Assembly: GCA_004380135.1 (NCBI GenBank)
Contig: QXCR01000009.1
Span: 62,001-126,000, forward strand
Length of the DNA: 64,000 nucleotides
Reading direction: 5' to 3'
Source of the DNA: Stemphylium vesicarium
Taxonomy: Eukaryota; Ascomycota; Dothideomycetes; Pleosporales; Pleosporaceae
In this document: positions 9,412-19,733 of the stretch, piece after piece
Position numbering within the stretch: the stretch's first letter is position 1
Layout of the letters: each line of letters opens with the position of its first letter
The notes under the pieces: model-generated
The model's database searches: none
What the model was told of the DNA's origin: nothing
Seen by the model: the letters and a program-made list of their open reading frames with translations, nothing else
Position numbers and translations under genes: made by a program

Positions 9412-11351
9412 TTATTTCTTGCCCTTTCCTCGTGCGTTGAATGTCTTCAACGGATCTACTTTGCCATTCCTCCTTACCACTCTCCTTCCTCTACCCTTGA
9501 TGAACTTCTTCCTATCCGGCTTTGGCAGGTTGAGGCCAACGAAGCCAATGTCCTCCGGTTTCTTTCCGCCGGGTAGAAGGTAATCTGGAACGTGCTTGAG
9601 ATGCGGTTGTATCCTAGCGGGGTGGTTGAGTGTTTGGTCGTGGCGGAGATGGGCAAGCGCTTCAGGGTTCTCTTCGAACTGGCGTAGTGTTAGTCTCGTC
9701 AAATGGCAAATGTTGAACACTAATGACTTACGTATCTAGACAGCTTCTGCGATTTGGCCAGCTCTGAGTGAATCTCCTTGATACGGGCCTCTCGGATAGC
9801 GATCCTTGTCACTGACTTTAGGGCGTCCGCAAATCGGTACCTGAACGGCTCCAAACGCTTCATGTCGAAATTGTAGTTCTCCAGCTTCTGGCCTTCTAAT
9901 TGGTGCTTCTCAACCTTTTTCAAGACTTCCTCGTCGTTCTCGCACCCAGCAAAAGTCGTAGGCTTGTGTTTCCTGTACTTTTCCCGTGGGATTATGAAGG
10001 AGATGGCAGTTCCAGACTTGCCTGCTCGCGCGGTCCTACCTATCCGATGGAAGTAGGATTTGTACGTTCCGGGAAAGTCGAAGTTCAGGACGCAGGCTAC
10101 GTTCAAGAAATCGATACCACGAGAGACGCCCGAGTCCTTGCTCTCGTTGCTCTTCTTCGCCTTCTTCTTCTTTGGCTTAGACTCGTCGTCCTGTACACCA
10201 ACGACATCATGCTCATCGCTGGCAATAAGAATGTTGTATACGTTCTTGTTAAACTCTTCGACAATATGTGTGCGCGACGCAAGCGGGAGTTCCGAGTTGA
10301 GTACGGCGCTTTTGATTCCGAATTGCTCGAGGAAGAGCTTTACGCGGTATGACCTGTCGACGTCGCCGACGAATACGATGGTCTTGCCCTTGATCAATTG
10401 CAGCTTGAACATGGCGTAGATCAAGAGAAACTTTTCGTCTTCGGCGACCTTCAAAACGTATTGCTTGACCTAAGACGAATTAGTGCGTGTTCTTGGCCTG
10501 GGTGCGGTGACAGCGTTTACCTTCTGAGAGTCCTTGTCGAGATCGGCGAGCTTGAGCACAACCGGATCGGTGCACAGCAGGTTACCCAGCGACTCCACGT
10601 CGGTTGAAAGGGTGGCTGAGAGGACAATCTTTTGGACGCCGACTGGTATCTCGCGCGCGATGTTCGCCATATCCTCTGCAAATCCATAACCATTGATCAA
10701 GTCACCCTCGTCTACCACCAATGTTCCAAGGTCGCTGACGGCCAATGTGGAGTTGTTGATGTTCGTCCATGCCCTCGCGGGGGTCGCGACGACGACCTCG
10801 GGCTTGTCGGCGAGGGCGGCTTTGGTGACAACGTCGGATTCCTTTCCTGCGATATTGCGAACCCTGATCTCCTGGCCGCAGTGTTGTGAGAGAGACTTGG
10901 CTACGTTCGCAATCTGCAGGCACAATTCCCTCGTCGGCGCCAGAATGAGCGATGTCTGCTTGCGTTGAAGAGTCTTGTGCAGGATGGGCAGCAAGTAGGC
11001 GCCCGTCTTTCCTGTGCCAGTACCGGACCTAGCAAGGATATCGCGACCTTCCAGTGCCAACGGGATGCCCTGCGATTGCACTGCCGTTGGTGATGCCCAT
11101 TTGAGATCGCGAATCGCCCTCAACAGGCGGGGTTCGAGTTCGAGTTCGGCAAACGATACCAAGGGTGCAGGTTGCGCTGCCTTGGCATTGCCTGGTCTCT
11201 TTGCGCTCTTCGGCGTCGCTTTCTTCGTCACGGTTTCAGTCGCGGTCGCTGCAGGTTGCGGCGGTTTGGGTGAGCTGCTGGGCTCGGAGCGTGACTCGTC
11301 ACCCGATGTCTCTTCCGGCACGTCGTGCTCGTTCAACTTTCGCTTAGCCAT
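9412..11351 (-). CDS. DBP9: DEAD-box ATP-dependent RNA helicase DBP9 (DDX56 family)
   Basis: Three exons: 11351-10521, 10469-9732 and 9678-9412, with introns of 51 and 53 bp (10470-10520 and 9679-9731); 611 residues. The start MAKRKLNEHD at 11351 was chosen over an upstream in-frame ATG because DBP9 proteins begin with a short Lys-rich stretch. Motifs in order: Q-motif SPTAVQSQGIPLAL (about 87-100); Walker A SGTGTGKT (109-116); PTRELCLQ; motif II VVDEGDL (DEGD at 214-217, where most relatives have DEAD); SATLS; then ASDEHD; a Lys-rich insert KPKKKKAKK; SRGIDFLNVACVLNFDFPGT; and HRIGRTARAGK. The C-terminus is basic (RGRRVVRRNGK, ending GKGKK), fitting a nucleolar protein of 60S ribosome biogenesis. 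Typical full length for the family. Confidence 0.95.
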
Positions 11352-11718
11352 CCTGTGAGAGATCTGCTGGGTTCGTGATATGTGAATGTGCGGTTGGTGT
11401 TGTTTCGTCGAAGTTTTACGCTGCCGTCTGTACGGCAACTTCTGAACTTTTTAGACGCTAATGCCCGCATGGCTTGGCGTGGCCCACCGCGGAGGAGCGC
11501 CTGGCAATCGCCGCCAGCCCCATATCTTCACGTGCGCGTCCAGCGCAGAAAACATCACAAAAGCGGATGCCATCTTTACAACTTCATTGCTAGGACTCTA
11601 TCGTCACTCCCAATTGCAAAGACATCTGAACAAGACGGCGCTGGACGCATATCGAGATTGCACCTCTGCTATACTGGTAACCCTGGGCTAGGTATTCCTC
11701 AGCTCTCACATGGTTCTA
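11352..11718. other. intergenic, promoter of DBP9
   Basis: About 370 bases between two minus-strand genes. It holds the DBP9 upstream region and the 3' flank of the small secreted protein gene. A plus-strand frame here has no recognisable motif. Confidence 0.4.
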
Positions 11719-12503
11719 TCATCCCATCGCCCCAATCAATCCCAGATTCGTCTTACAATAGTCATCACAGGTAGCCTACATCACCTCGTTAGTAATCATT
11801 AACTCTCATGGCATTTAGCACTCACCCTCGGCAGATCCCTCCTTCCTCCATCTTGCTTCATCTGCTCTAATTCGTCCACCAACCCGCTGATTTCCTCATT
11901 ACCCAGGCCTTTCAGCGCCTTCACAACCGCCTCGATAGTCTCCTGATCCGGCCCCTGATCGTTCGTACTCATGAGGTCGATTCCCGAGGGCGTGCTAGTG
12001 AAATTGACGGCCGTCGAATAGCTCGCGTAGTAGGGTACTCTGTTTGCGTCGCACCCCCAGACCAAGATGCTGTATTGGCTAGTCGCACCAGCGATGATCC
12101 CGGTCCCAGCAAAGTCTAGTACGGCGGACAGATGCGGATGTGGTGTATCCACGCCATATGTGGTGATGATGCTGTCATTGTCTGGAAGCTGGAAGGAGAA
12201 CAGGTCGTTGACCAAGCCGGTGGGGTCCGAAGGATCAATGGGAGTCGGGTCGTACTGCAAGTTTCGGAACGCCGCGTATTGCGTGTTGGAGGCGAGTATC
12301 ATGGACCATGGCTTAAAGTAGAAGCCGACAGGTGGTGTAGGCCAATGCTTGCCATGATGAGGGTGGCTGGTAGTATTGAACGTAGGCGGCAGGCGGGCCT
12401 GTACGCCCTTTGCGCCAACTTTGCGTGGGCATCCATCGTGCATGTAATGGGCGGAAGCGGAAAGCGCGAATATGCTCGTGAGGAGCGTGTTGATAGCCAT
12501 CAT
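11719..12503 (-). CDS. secreted protein of the fungal VDE/lipocalin-like type
   Basis: Exon 1 is 12503-11826 and exon 2 is 11775-11719, with a 50-bp intron (11776-11825) that has a GTGAGT donor, a perfect TACTAAC branch point and a TAG acceptor; 244 residues. Splicing replaces an accidental tail by a conserved-looking C-terminus with two Cys (ATCDDYCKTNLGLIGAMG). An N-terminal signal peptide (INTLLTSIFALSASA) precedes MHDGCPRK. The core motifs PVGFYFKPWSMILASN, TTYGVD, GTGIIA, YSILVWGCD and DQGPDQETIEAVVKALKGLG recall fungal proteins annotated as VDE lipocalin domain proteins; that assignment is from memory and moderate. It is probably extracellular or wall-associated and binds a small hydrophobic ligand if the fold is right. 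A TATTTAG box lies about 75 bases upstream. Confidence 0.8.
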
Positions 12504-13119
12504 GATGTACAGAAGATGCGAGAAGAAATGGGGTCGGATGGCTCAATATATGTCTTCAAGCGACACAAGCAACCTCCCTAAATAGGAAAGAGGCCCAGGT
12601 CTTTGCTGACGCCTTCGGAACTTCGGCCATGAAATTGCCGAATCGGAATCTGAGGTTTCACTTATACACGTCCTTGTACAACGTGATGAACCTTTGAAGG
12701 CGGCCTGTTGGATAGCCATAATAGCGCGCCGGGTGGTGCCAACTCCCCAGCTACGCTCGAACCATGTCGACCCGGTGAACTTGGGCGCCATGCATGGCAT
12801 TTGCACACATCACAGTCGGGCTTGAAGGGCAATACGTGATCCGGGTTTGAAGACGTGGTCTGGCCTCCAGAACCATGAACTTCCCGTATCTTTGATACTC
12901 CACCACGCCCTTGCAGGAAAAGAAAAGGGCGCCGTCTGACGTCATTGACGGTCGCTCCACCCCGCCGACCTACATGATCGTCCAGGCGGCCTCATCAGGT
13001 AATGGCGGCCTAAACCGCCCTTTTTACCTTACGCAAAGTCCATCAGGGACTGCATAAGAGCGGCATCGCTGTCGATGGTTGATTGACTCCATACACCGCT
13101 CGCTTTTCCTACCGCCACC
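12504..13119. other. divergent promoter region
   Basis: About 616 bases between the divergently transcribed secreted-protein gene and the 1669-residue protein gene. Both promoters must lie here. A TATTTAG element faces the minus-strand gene near 12577-12583, and a CGG-N6-CCG element lies at 13006-13017. No supportable coding frame. Confidence 0.5.
13004..13019. promoter_or_regulatory. GGCGG-N6-CCGCC inverted repeat, candidate Zn2Cys6 binding site
   Basis: The sequence GGCGGCCTAAACCGCC is an inverted repeat containing CGG-N6-CCG. That spacing is the kind of site bound by Zn2Cys6 dimers such as Ppr1. It lies about 100 bases upstream of the ATG at 13120. A further GGCGGCC copy occurs at 12986-12992. 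Occupancy is unproven. Confidence 0.4.
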
Positions 13120-16100
13120 ATGGGAGGGCATGTTGACACACGTCGCATTCGATCGTCCACTCCGCCTGAGCTTCGGGACTACTTTAGAGGCTTGCTGAAG
13201 AATGCATCTGTCGAGACCATCACAAAGCAACTCCTGCAAGCCGTCGATATTGGTTCCATACCGCCAGTTTCTTTCGCGCCGTGGCTTGGAGTGTCGAATT
13301 CACACACGCCCGTCCACGAAGGACTCATCCAGGACATATCAGCCCTCATCCGCAGACTCTCGATCAAGCAGCTTCGAAAGTTGCTTTCTTCATCGCAATG
13401 GCGAGAGACTTGGGATGGGCTTCATGGCACCGCAGGTGTCCTGAGCATCTTCGAGAATCTCTCCGGACTCGAGGTGCATGAAGCCTGCAAAGCGATTGGC
13501 CGATCTGCTAAGGGCAGTGATTTGGTAGAGAAAAGAATCATGTTCACTGAGCTTTACAAGGGCTTGCATCCTGAGTATTTTCCCGATGCACCCTGGAAAA
13601 CTAAAGACGACCGGGCGCTTGGTGAAGCCTATGCACTTCTCATCCCGGCTTGCTCGGAGGAACTCATGGAAAAAGTACTGGAGGAAGATTGGAAAGCGCT
13701 GGTGGATGGAGCACGACAAAAAGACCTCTTGATACATCATCCAGCGGTCATGCAAAAGATGGCTATTCAACGCCTCGGTTCCGAAGAATCGTCTCCCGAT
13801 GGCGATATCGTACTGAAAGGTCTATTGCATCAATATCCAGCGGCCACATCAAACACTCGTGGATTCTCAGAGTCAATGGACTTCTCCATGAAGCTCCTTG
13901 CAAGATTGAGCGAATCCATAGGATTCGCCGTTGACAATGCATTTTTCGTCAACCAACTCGTCGGCCCGCTTCTAAGGCGCGCAGTTAGGAAACGCGCTGA
14001 CTGGGGAACGATCAAACACATCGTTGATACCACAATGATGTATCTAGAAAACCATCCCAATGTCGCAAGGGAGATCACTGTTATGGATGGAGACATCCTC
14101 CATCAAGTTGCTTTGTGCTGGTCTCGTAAGCCGGCGCTCTTCGAAAAGTCACTTAAGAGACTTTGCTCGTACCAAATATACGGGGTGTTCAACAAGGAAA
14201 GTTTGGAACGCTGGGAGAGCTTCGGGAGGGGTATTTCCAAACGGCAATTCTATCCTTTGTTGCGACTCTGCTATCGCGAAGCAACCTCACTTGATCTGGA
14301 CGTGGACGTGGATCTGACCAAAGTCAAGGGCTCTCTGCATAACTGGGGGTTGATTAGGATGGCCCCAGAAGATGCCTTATCGTTGTTTATCCGGCTGCGA
14401 CGATTGCGAGGGGACAAAGATCTAGTCCAGCCTGGATTCCACCGTTCTGTAACAAGCCCCACCTCTACATATGAAGATACCAGTGGTGATCCAGACTTAT
14501 ATCACATATGGCTTCTATGGCTGAACAACAAGGTGTCCGAGGCTAGACATATCGCTGTACCTCATATCGAGAATCGGAAAAACAAGGCAGTCTCCACGTC
14601 TCAGCCCGAACAACGAGCCTTCTACGCAAAAGCAGCGTTGTATGCGTCTATTGCTAGCGGCTCTTTAGAATTGTTCGGTCAGACTTTGGAATGGGCAAAA
14701 CGATTCATACGGGATCCGCTGGTGTTCAGGGAAGTTTACACACAGCGGTATCCAAATGAGGCTGAGCGCCTCCTCTCCGGCATACCAGCAACTCTCACCA
14801 AATCTTTCACTTTGATTGAGCTACGCCAACGTGTCGAGCAAGCAAACTCCGTACTTGCCAGTGTCTTCGACACTGCTTGTGAAGCTCTTCGAGAGCCATC
14901 TTTCTCTGTCAGATATTGGTCCGGCGCATTCGGCTTGTTCCACAGTGTCGTAAAAGAACGCATGGAGCTCACGCCAGCTCTCAAAAGAGTTCTGAAGGTG
15001 TTAGATGCCGACATTTACAATAGCCTGTGGCCCAGTACCATCAGCACGATAATTGCAATCGAGGAAACAGCCAATGAGGAGGACCACGTGAGATTAGAGG
15101 CCAATCTTTTACGTGGCATCATTGCCCACCACTATTCAACGACTTCAAAGCTGGAGTTCAGCGACATATCAACCTACTCTTTCATCGATGGTCTTGCTCA
15201 AGCGCGAAACGAGCTGTGGAGCAGGCTGCGCCCACGTGTGCACCCCTCGGCTACCGCACTACCAGAGCCTTTCCCAAAGGGACTGCCCGTCCAGTATCTC
15301 ACTTCGCCCTGGGAGCTGAATGTTGCTGATCTGGAGACCCACACCCCGTACTTAGCATCCCGCGTGCATCAAGTGCTCTTCCCGGATCCAGCGCAGGCTC
15401 TCCAGATAGCTCCTCTAACTACTGAGTTCCGAAAGGCTACCGGGATGTTTTTGGACAGCTATCAATATGCTCTCAGGATGTTCATACCAAAGACATGTAA
15501 GGACGATGAGAAGGTTGTCAGATTTACGCAAATTTGGAGCTATGCCACAAACGAGTTGAGTCGTGGAAGGATGACGGAGGACGAAGCTGTCCGCTTCTGG
15601 GTCGACAAGATACCAGGGAAACTGCGGTTCCTGTTGCCTAAGGACGCAAGAAATTACAGAACTAGACCCTGGCCTTTGCTGCCCACAACCGACGACTCGC
15701 CCGAACCCCATGAGTGGAACCCTTTTACCTCTGGTAGACCCGAATTTCCCTTGCGCGAGCTTAAGCCTACCTATATTGACCTTTCTCACGCCGTCGATGA
15801 TAACAGTGGATATAATCCTACCATTCATTCCAATTTCAAAATCGACCTGCCCGAAGTACCGGCCCAAATCGACGAGCCGAGCTCCATCTGGGATTCAGCT
15901 CGTAGCATTGGTGAGGAGGGCGTGCTATCAGCCCTCATGTATCTCGATGCAAGGTACACCAACAATGGTCGTCTTTTGGCCTCACCATTTCCATCGGAGA
16001 ATGACGTTCGTTATCCATCCATGTACCTGGACGAAGAATTCCTTTCGCATGATGGCCTGGATCCACTCACGGCTGCAAAGAATATTCAGGGACACTTGCA

Positions 16101-18129
16101 GGCAATACCTCCCAAGCTGCTATTCCAGCTCACCAAAAACGTCTTACAAGCTCTCGACCTCACAAAAGAGACTTCAAGCTCCTACAACACCCTACACGAA
16201 ACGGCCATGCAGCTCATTATACGGCTTGGCGAAAGTGACAGACCCGCCCTAGCCAAGAAGCTGGTGATCGATACAGTATTGAGCAGGCCTAATTCCAGCT
16301 CGTGGCATCGGCCATTGTTGAAACGCAGGCTCTTGCGAAGGCTTCCGAGCCCAGAAACTAGATCTTGCGTCACGCTTCTCGCTGATGGGATCTTGCAAAC
16401 GCTTCAGGATAAGAATATGACTAGGGAACACTCTGGAGACCCCATCTCTAAGGGTAATACGAAAGAAAAGCCGCATACCAAGGTGACGACGATCAAGCTC
16501 TTGGTGCAGCTGCTCGGAGAAAAGGATCTTATTAGCATCGAATACGCCTTTTCTGTGATTTCTGCGGTTTCTGAGACGAAGTGCCACGTTGATGTGAGGC
16601 TCAGTATTGTCAAAGCCCTCCTAGCACTGCACCACAGCCACTCCTCAATCCCTCCAGACAAAATACTATCCCTCCTGGAAACTGCGATTCCCGTAGCTGG
16701 AGCTTTGGACGAACGCAATCCCACCACTGAACCAATGTGGAGGACATACGAGCAAGAAATTTCGCTGCCTAATGTCCAGGCGGGTATCGAGGGACTGGAG
16801 AACGATTCTCCGATCCTTACCGCCATGATATGGCATATTTGTCATACGAAAATGTCTCGCGAGAAACTGCAGCTACTGATAGATCGCATCATATCACCGC
16901 TACTCGATGAACTCGAGGGTCAAACAAGGAGATGGTCGCTTTTGTTTCTCCGCCAGTGTGGTGCCGATCTTGGTGATGGCAGAGACGTCTTTTTGCCTCC
17001 TATTCCACGCGACTTGAGCGTGATGCACACATTACTTGTGATGGGTGACACGAGACTGCGCTGTCTTCCGCGCACTATACTAGAGCATTACGTGGCCTAT
17101 GTCAATTTCAACATTGCACCTCCCAAACCTATACGCGAGTTGAACGAACATCTCCAAGGGAATCCCGCGCTAAACTCGCGTGCCGAAGTCAAAACATGGT
17201 TACGCCTTTACGGAAGAGGACTCGAGGTTCTTAACCCACGCAAAGTCGTGCACTTCGTGTCAATACTTGAACACGTGGATGACATTCCCGATGAGAATGC
17301 GATCACAACAAAAGTTGTGCAAGAACAATTTTTGAAGCTATTCACAGCCGTACTCTGGAATGATGATCCAGAACACAATAATCTTGATAAAAGTGTGTGC
17401 AGGAAGATACTCAGTGGTGGGTCTCTCTCTCAGCCATGGTGGGGGCCTAGAGGGAGACCAATTCTAGAGGCCATGATAGAGTATGTCAACACACAGCGCA
17501 CTCGAGAGTGGAAGCGCGACCCCAACCGCAAACCAGCAGTATTGCCTGACACGTTTCCCTGGCGTCTCCTTCTTTTGGACTACCCTTGGCCTTCGCGTGA
17601 AGATACCGAAGCAGACCGCGACCGCAAATGCAAGGCTTTCGCAAACCAGCTTGGTTCTATGGTAGAAGAGCTCAGTGGTATGCCAGTCTATCATCATGAT
17701 TTTTCTCACCTGACTGCTTACCTCACCGCCAAAACGAATGCTTCGGTCGTGAGCTCTGAAGCCTCCAAACAGATCGGTCGCCAGAGCATGTCCTATGCGA
17801 AGCACGATGTTCTAGAAGACGCTTTGGTGAACAATCGCATATTGACTGCCGTCTATCTAGGCGATATCACCAAGACGACATTGAGTTGGTTGACAACACC
17901 GGAGCTTTTGAGAGTGGAGATTGCGGGTACCCTCATAGAGGTTACATTTGGGAGACCTGTAAGGCAGCATACCGTGCTGGACGAGCGCATCAAAGGGAAG
18001 CTGGACAAGCACATTGAAGAAAATTTGGTGCAGATGATAGGAGCGTGGAAGGCGTGTGAGAATGAAGGGGTTAGGCAAAAGGGATTGGTGATTGAGAGCA
18101 AGTATCTCGTTGAGCTGAGGACTGACTGA
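13120..18129 (+). CDS. 1669-residue conserved-looking hypothetical protein
   Basis: A single intronless frame of 5010 bases starting in an ideal context (CCGCCACCATGG). The protein is largely alpha-helical by eye, with amphipathic repeats of the HEAT/ARM flavour, for example LIRRLSIKQLRKLLSSSQW, MKLLARLSESIGF, LLFQLTKNVLQALDL and TIKLLVQLLGEKDL. There is no signal peptide, membrane segment, ATP-binding loop or recognisable catalytic motif. Trp- and Pro-rich linkers occur around residues 845-865 (RTRPWPLLPTTDD). Such giant solenoid-like proteins are often scaffolds, but no function is assigned here. Codon use and uniform coding character show it is not decayed. I do not recognise the family. 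Confidence 0.9.
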   Translation: MGGHVDTRRIRSSTPPELRDYFRGLLKNASVETITKQLLQAVDIGSIPPVSFAPWLGVSNSHTPVHEGLIQDISALIRRLSIKQLRKLLSSSQWRETWDGLHGTAGVLSIFENLSGLEVHEACKAIGRSAKGSDLVEKRIMFTELYKGLHPEYFPDAPWKTKDDRALGEAYALLIPACSEELMEKVLEEDWKALVDGARQKDLLIHHPAVMQKMAIQRLGSEESSPDGDIVLKGLLHQYPAATSNTRGFSESMDFSMKLLARLSESIGFAVDNAFFVNQLVGPLLRRAVRKRADWGTIKHIVDTTMMYLENHPNVAREITVMDGDILHQVALCWSRKPALFEKSLKRLCSYQIYGVFNKESLERWESFGRGISKRQFYPLLRLCYREATSLDLDVDVDLTKVKGSLHNWGLIRMAPEDALSLFIRLRRLRGDKDLVQPGFHRSVTSPTSTYEDTSGDPDLYHIWLLWLNNKVSEARHIAVPHIENRKNKAVSTSQPEQRAFYAKAALYASIASGSLELFGQTLEWAKRFIRDPLVFREVYTQRYPNEAERLLSGIPATLTKSFTLIELRQRVEQANSVLASVFDTACEALREPSFSVRYWSGAFGLFHSVVKERMELTPALKRVLKVLDADIYNSLWPSTISTIIAIEETANEEDHVRLEANLLRGIIAHHYSTTSKLEFSDISTYSFIDGLAQARNELWSRLRPRVHPSATALPEPFPKGLPVQYLTSPWELNVADLETHTPYLASRVHQVLFPDPAQALQIAPLTTEFRKATGMFLDSYQYALRMFIPKTCKDDEKVVRFTQIWSYATNELSRGRMTEDEAVRFWVDKIPGKLRFLLPKDARNYRTRPWPLLPTTDDSPEPHEWNPFTSGRPEFPLRELKPTYIDLSHAVDDNSGYNPTIHSNFKIDLPEVPAQIDEPSSIWDSARSIGEEGVLSALMYLDARYTNNGRLLASPFPSENDVRYPSMYLDEEFLSHDGLDPLTAAKNIQGHLQAIPPKLLFQLTKNVLQALDLTKETSSSYNTLHETAMQLIIRLGESDRPALAKKLVIDTVLSRPNSSSWHRPLLKRRLLRRLPSPETRSCVTLLADGILQTLQDKNMTREHSGDPISKGNTKEKPHTKVTTIKLLVQLLGEKDLISIEYAFSVISAVSETKCHVDVRLSIVKALLALHHSHSSIPPDKILSLLETAIPVAGALDERNPTTEPMWRTYEQEISLPNVQAGIEGLENDSPILTAMIWHICHTKMSREKLQLLIDRIISPLLDELEGQTRRWSLLFLRQCGADLGDGRDVFLPPIPRDLSVMHTLLVMGDTRLRCLPRTILEHYVAYVNFNIAPPKPIRELNEHLQGNPALNSRAEVKTWLRLYGRGLEVLNPRKVVHFVSILEHVDDIPDENAITTKVVQEQFLKLFTAVLWNDDPEHNNLDKSVCRKILSGGSLSQPWWGPRGRPILEAMIEYVNTQRTREWKRDPNRKPAVLPDTFPWRLLLLDYPWPSREDTEADRDRKCKAFANQLGSMVEELSGMPVYHHDFSHLTAYLTAKTNASVVSSEASKQIGRQSMSYAKHDVLEDALVNNRILTAVYLGDITKTTLSWLTTPELLRVEIAGTLIEVTFGRPVRQHTVLDERIKGKLDKHIEENLVQMIGAWKACENEGVRQKGLVIESKYLVELRTD

Positions 18130-18357
18130 GAGTCGCGTGGCTTTGATCAGTTCTAGCGAGTCAATCAGGGCATCTGGTTGTTGCCTCCGCATATTCAGCG
18201 GCTTCGGCTTCGTCCCTGCCGTACAATGCAGACCTCTTACGTCATCTCGGTTTCTCAAAGCCGTCTGACCACATGTTGGTGGCCTGACAATGCATCATTT
18301 ACAAGAGACCCAACTACTGCCTAGCTCAAATGTAGTGCGACATTCAAGAATGCAAAG

Positions 18358-19733
18358 ATGACTTTTCTCAAAACTAATGCAGCGGCCGTGCACTTCATGA
18401 TAGATGCCGTCATGCCACAATACCCCCTACTTGCCGAGCGCCGACCCTTTTCCACAACCTACCTTGGCTGTACCTTCCTCCTCGCCATCGTACCCTTCTT
18501 TTTGCGGCAGCGGCTCAGGGTCACCATCTGCGTCTTTTTCGTCTTGCTTTTCCGCTGTCTTCGCGCGCCACATTACACCTTCGGCAACCCCTCTGACGAC
18601 TGCTACAACAGTTCATTCATCATAGCCATGGTTTTGTGGTTTTTCAAATTCGGAATCCTCCCACCGGAGACTGGACCGGGTGCACCTACATATATTGGAA
18701 ATCCGGGGAGTAGTCACGCGGGGAAGATTACGCTCAACGAGATGGGGTCCCAGTGGGAGAGGCTGTATTGGATAGCTTCACTCGGGGTGCCGTCGCATCG
18801 CGGTATTGGCTGGAATTGGCAGGTCAAAGGCGTTCCTGGCGATCCAATGAAAGATGCTACTAAACAAGAGTTTTTGCGGAGTCGTGCTATGAAGGTATCG
18901 GTTTCGTATTTGCGTTCAGTGTGCATGTTGATTCTGTTGGGGTGGGCTTCTGCCATGGAAAAGCGACTGGGCTTGTATCATGACGTGTGCCTGCAACACC
19001 TCCTCACCAACGCGCTTATTGGTTGGTCTGGCGCAATTTGGGTCTGGGACCGGCTGAACTTCGCTTACAGCTCTATGGCTTTCCTCACTGTCTTCATTGG
19101 TATTTCCGAGACGTGGCAGTGGCCGCCGTTGATGGGCCGGTTAAGAGATGCATGGTCTGTGAGGCAGATGTGGAGTGTCGTGTATCATCAAGTCATGAGA
19201 AAGGTAAAGTGTATAGGGCATCATTGGCGCTCTTCCAATGCTGCTACCTTTCAGAACACGAGATACATTATGACGGTTTACGCTAATGCATGTTTGCCCT
19301 GCAGATGATCTCGCAACCCGCGGTTCGGGTTGTCCGTCTTCTTGGTATTCCAAAAGGTAGCCTCGCCTCCCGCTACGGCCAAATCTACATCTCTTTCGCA
19401 GTCAGTTGCCTGGTGCATGAATACCAAATGTTCATGGTAACGCGGAGAGACATGGGCGAATTCATATTCTTCATGTCGCAGCCGATTGCAATCACAGTCG
19501 AGGATCTGGCTCAATGGCTGTGGAGACGGCTACAGCTCCGAGCAGCCGGGTCTAACAGGTTCCACCCTGCTTCTTGTACATATGTCGGCTACGTCTGGGT
19601 ATTTCTGTGGTTCTCGGTTAGTCTACCAGTCTATGTCAAGGGATGCAGAGATACGGGGATTATACGCGACCTTTTTCTCCGCCGTTGGCCTTTCGATACT
19701 GGGGTCAGGCTAGCCAATTTTAACTTCTGGTGA
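18358..19733 (+). CDS. MBOAT / wax-synthase-like membrane O-acyltransferase
   Basis: Exon 1 is 18358-19203 and exon 2 is 19305-19733, with a 101-bp intron (19204-19304); 424 residues. An internal alternative acceptor at 19254 is rejected because it leads to an early stop. Several membrane helices are visible (FLLAIVPFFL, VTICVFFVLLFRCL, FIIAMVLWFFKFGI, SVCMLILLGWASAM). The conserved segments WSVVYHQ (WHQ-like, before the intron) and SCLVHEYQM (S-x-L-x-H-E) are the hallmarks of fungal wax-synthase-domain acyltransferases, which include terpenoid acetyltransferases such as TRI7-type enzymes. The expected reaction is acyl transfer from acyl-CoA to a hydroxyl of a lipid or secondary metabolite in the ER membrane. 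No biosynthetic partner is adjacent, so the substrate is unknown. Confidence 0.82.

Noticed and set aside
19204..19254. Shorter 51-bp intron in the acyltransferase gene
   Set aside because: Using the acceptor at 19254 leads to a stop within 20 codons and loses the conserved SCLVHEYQM block.
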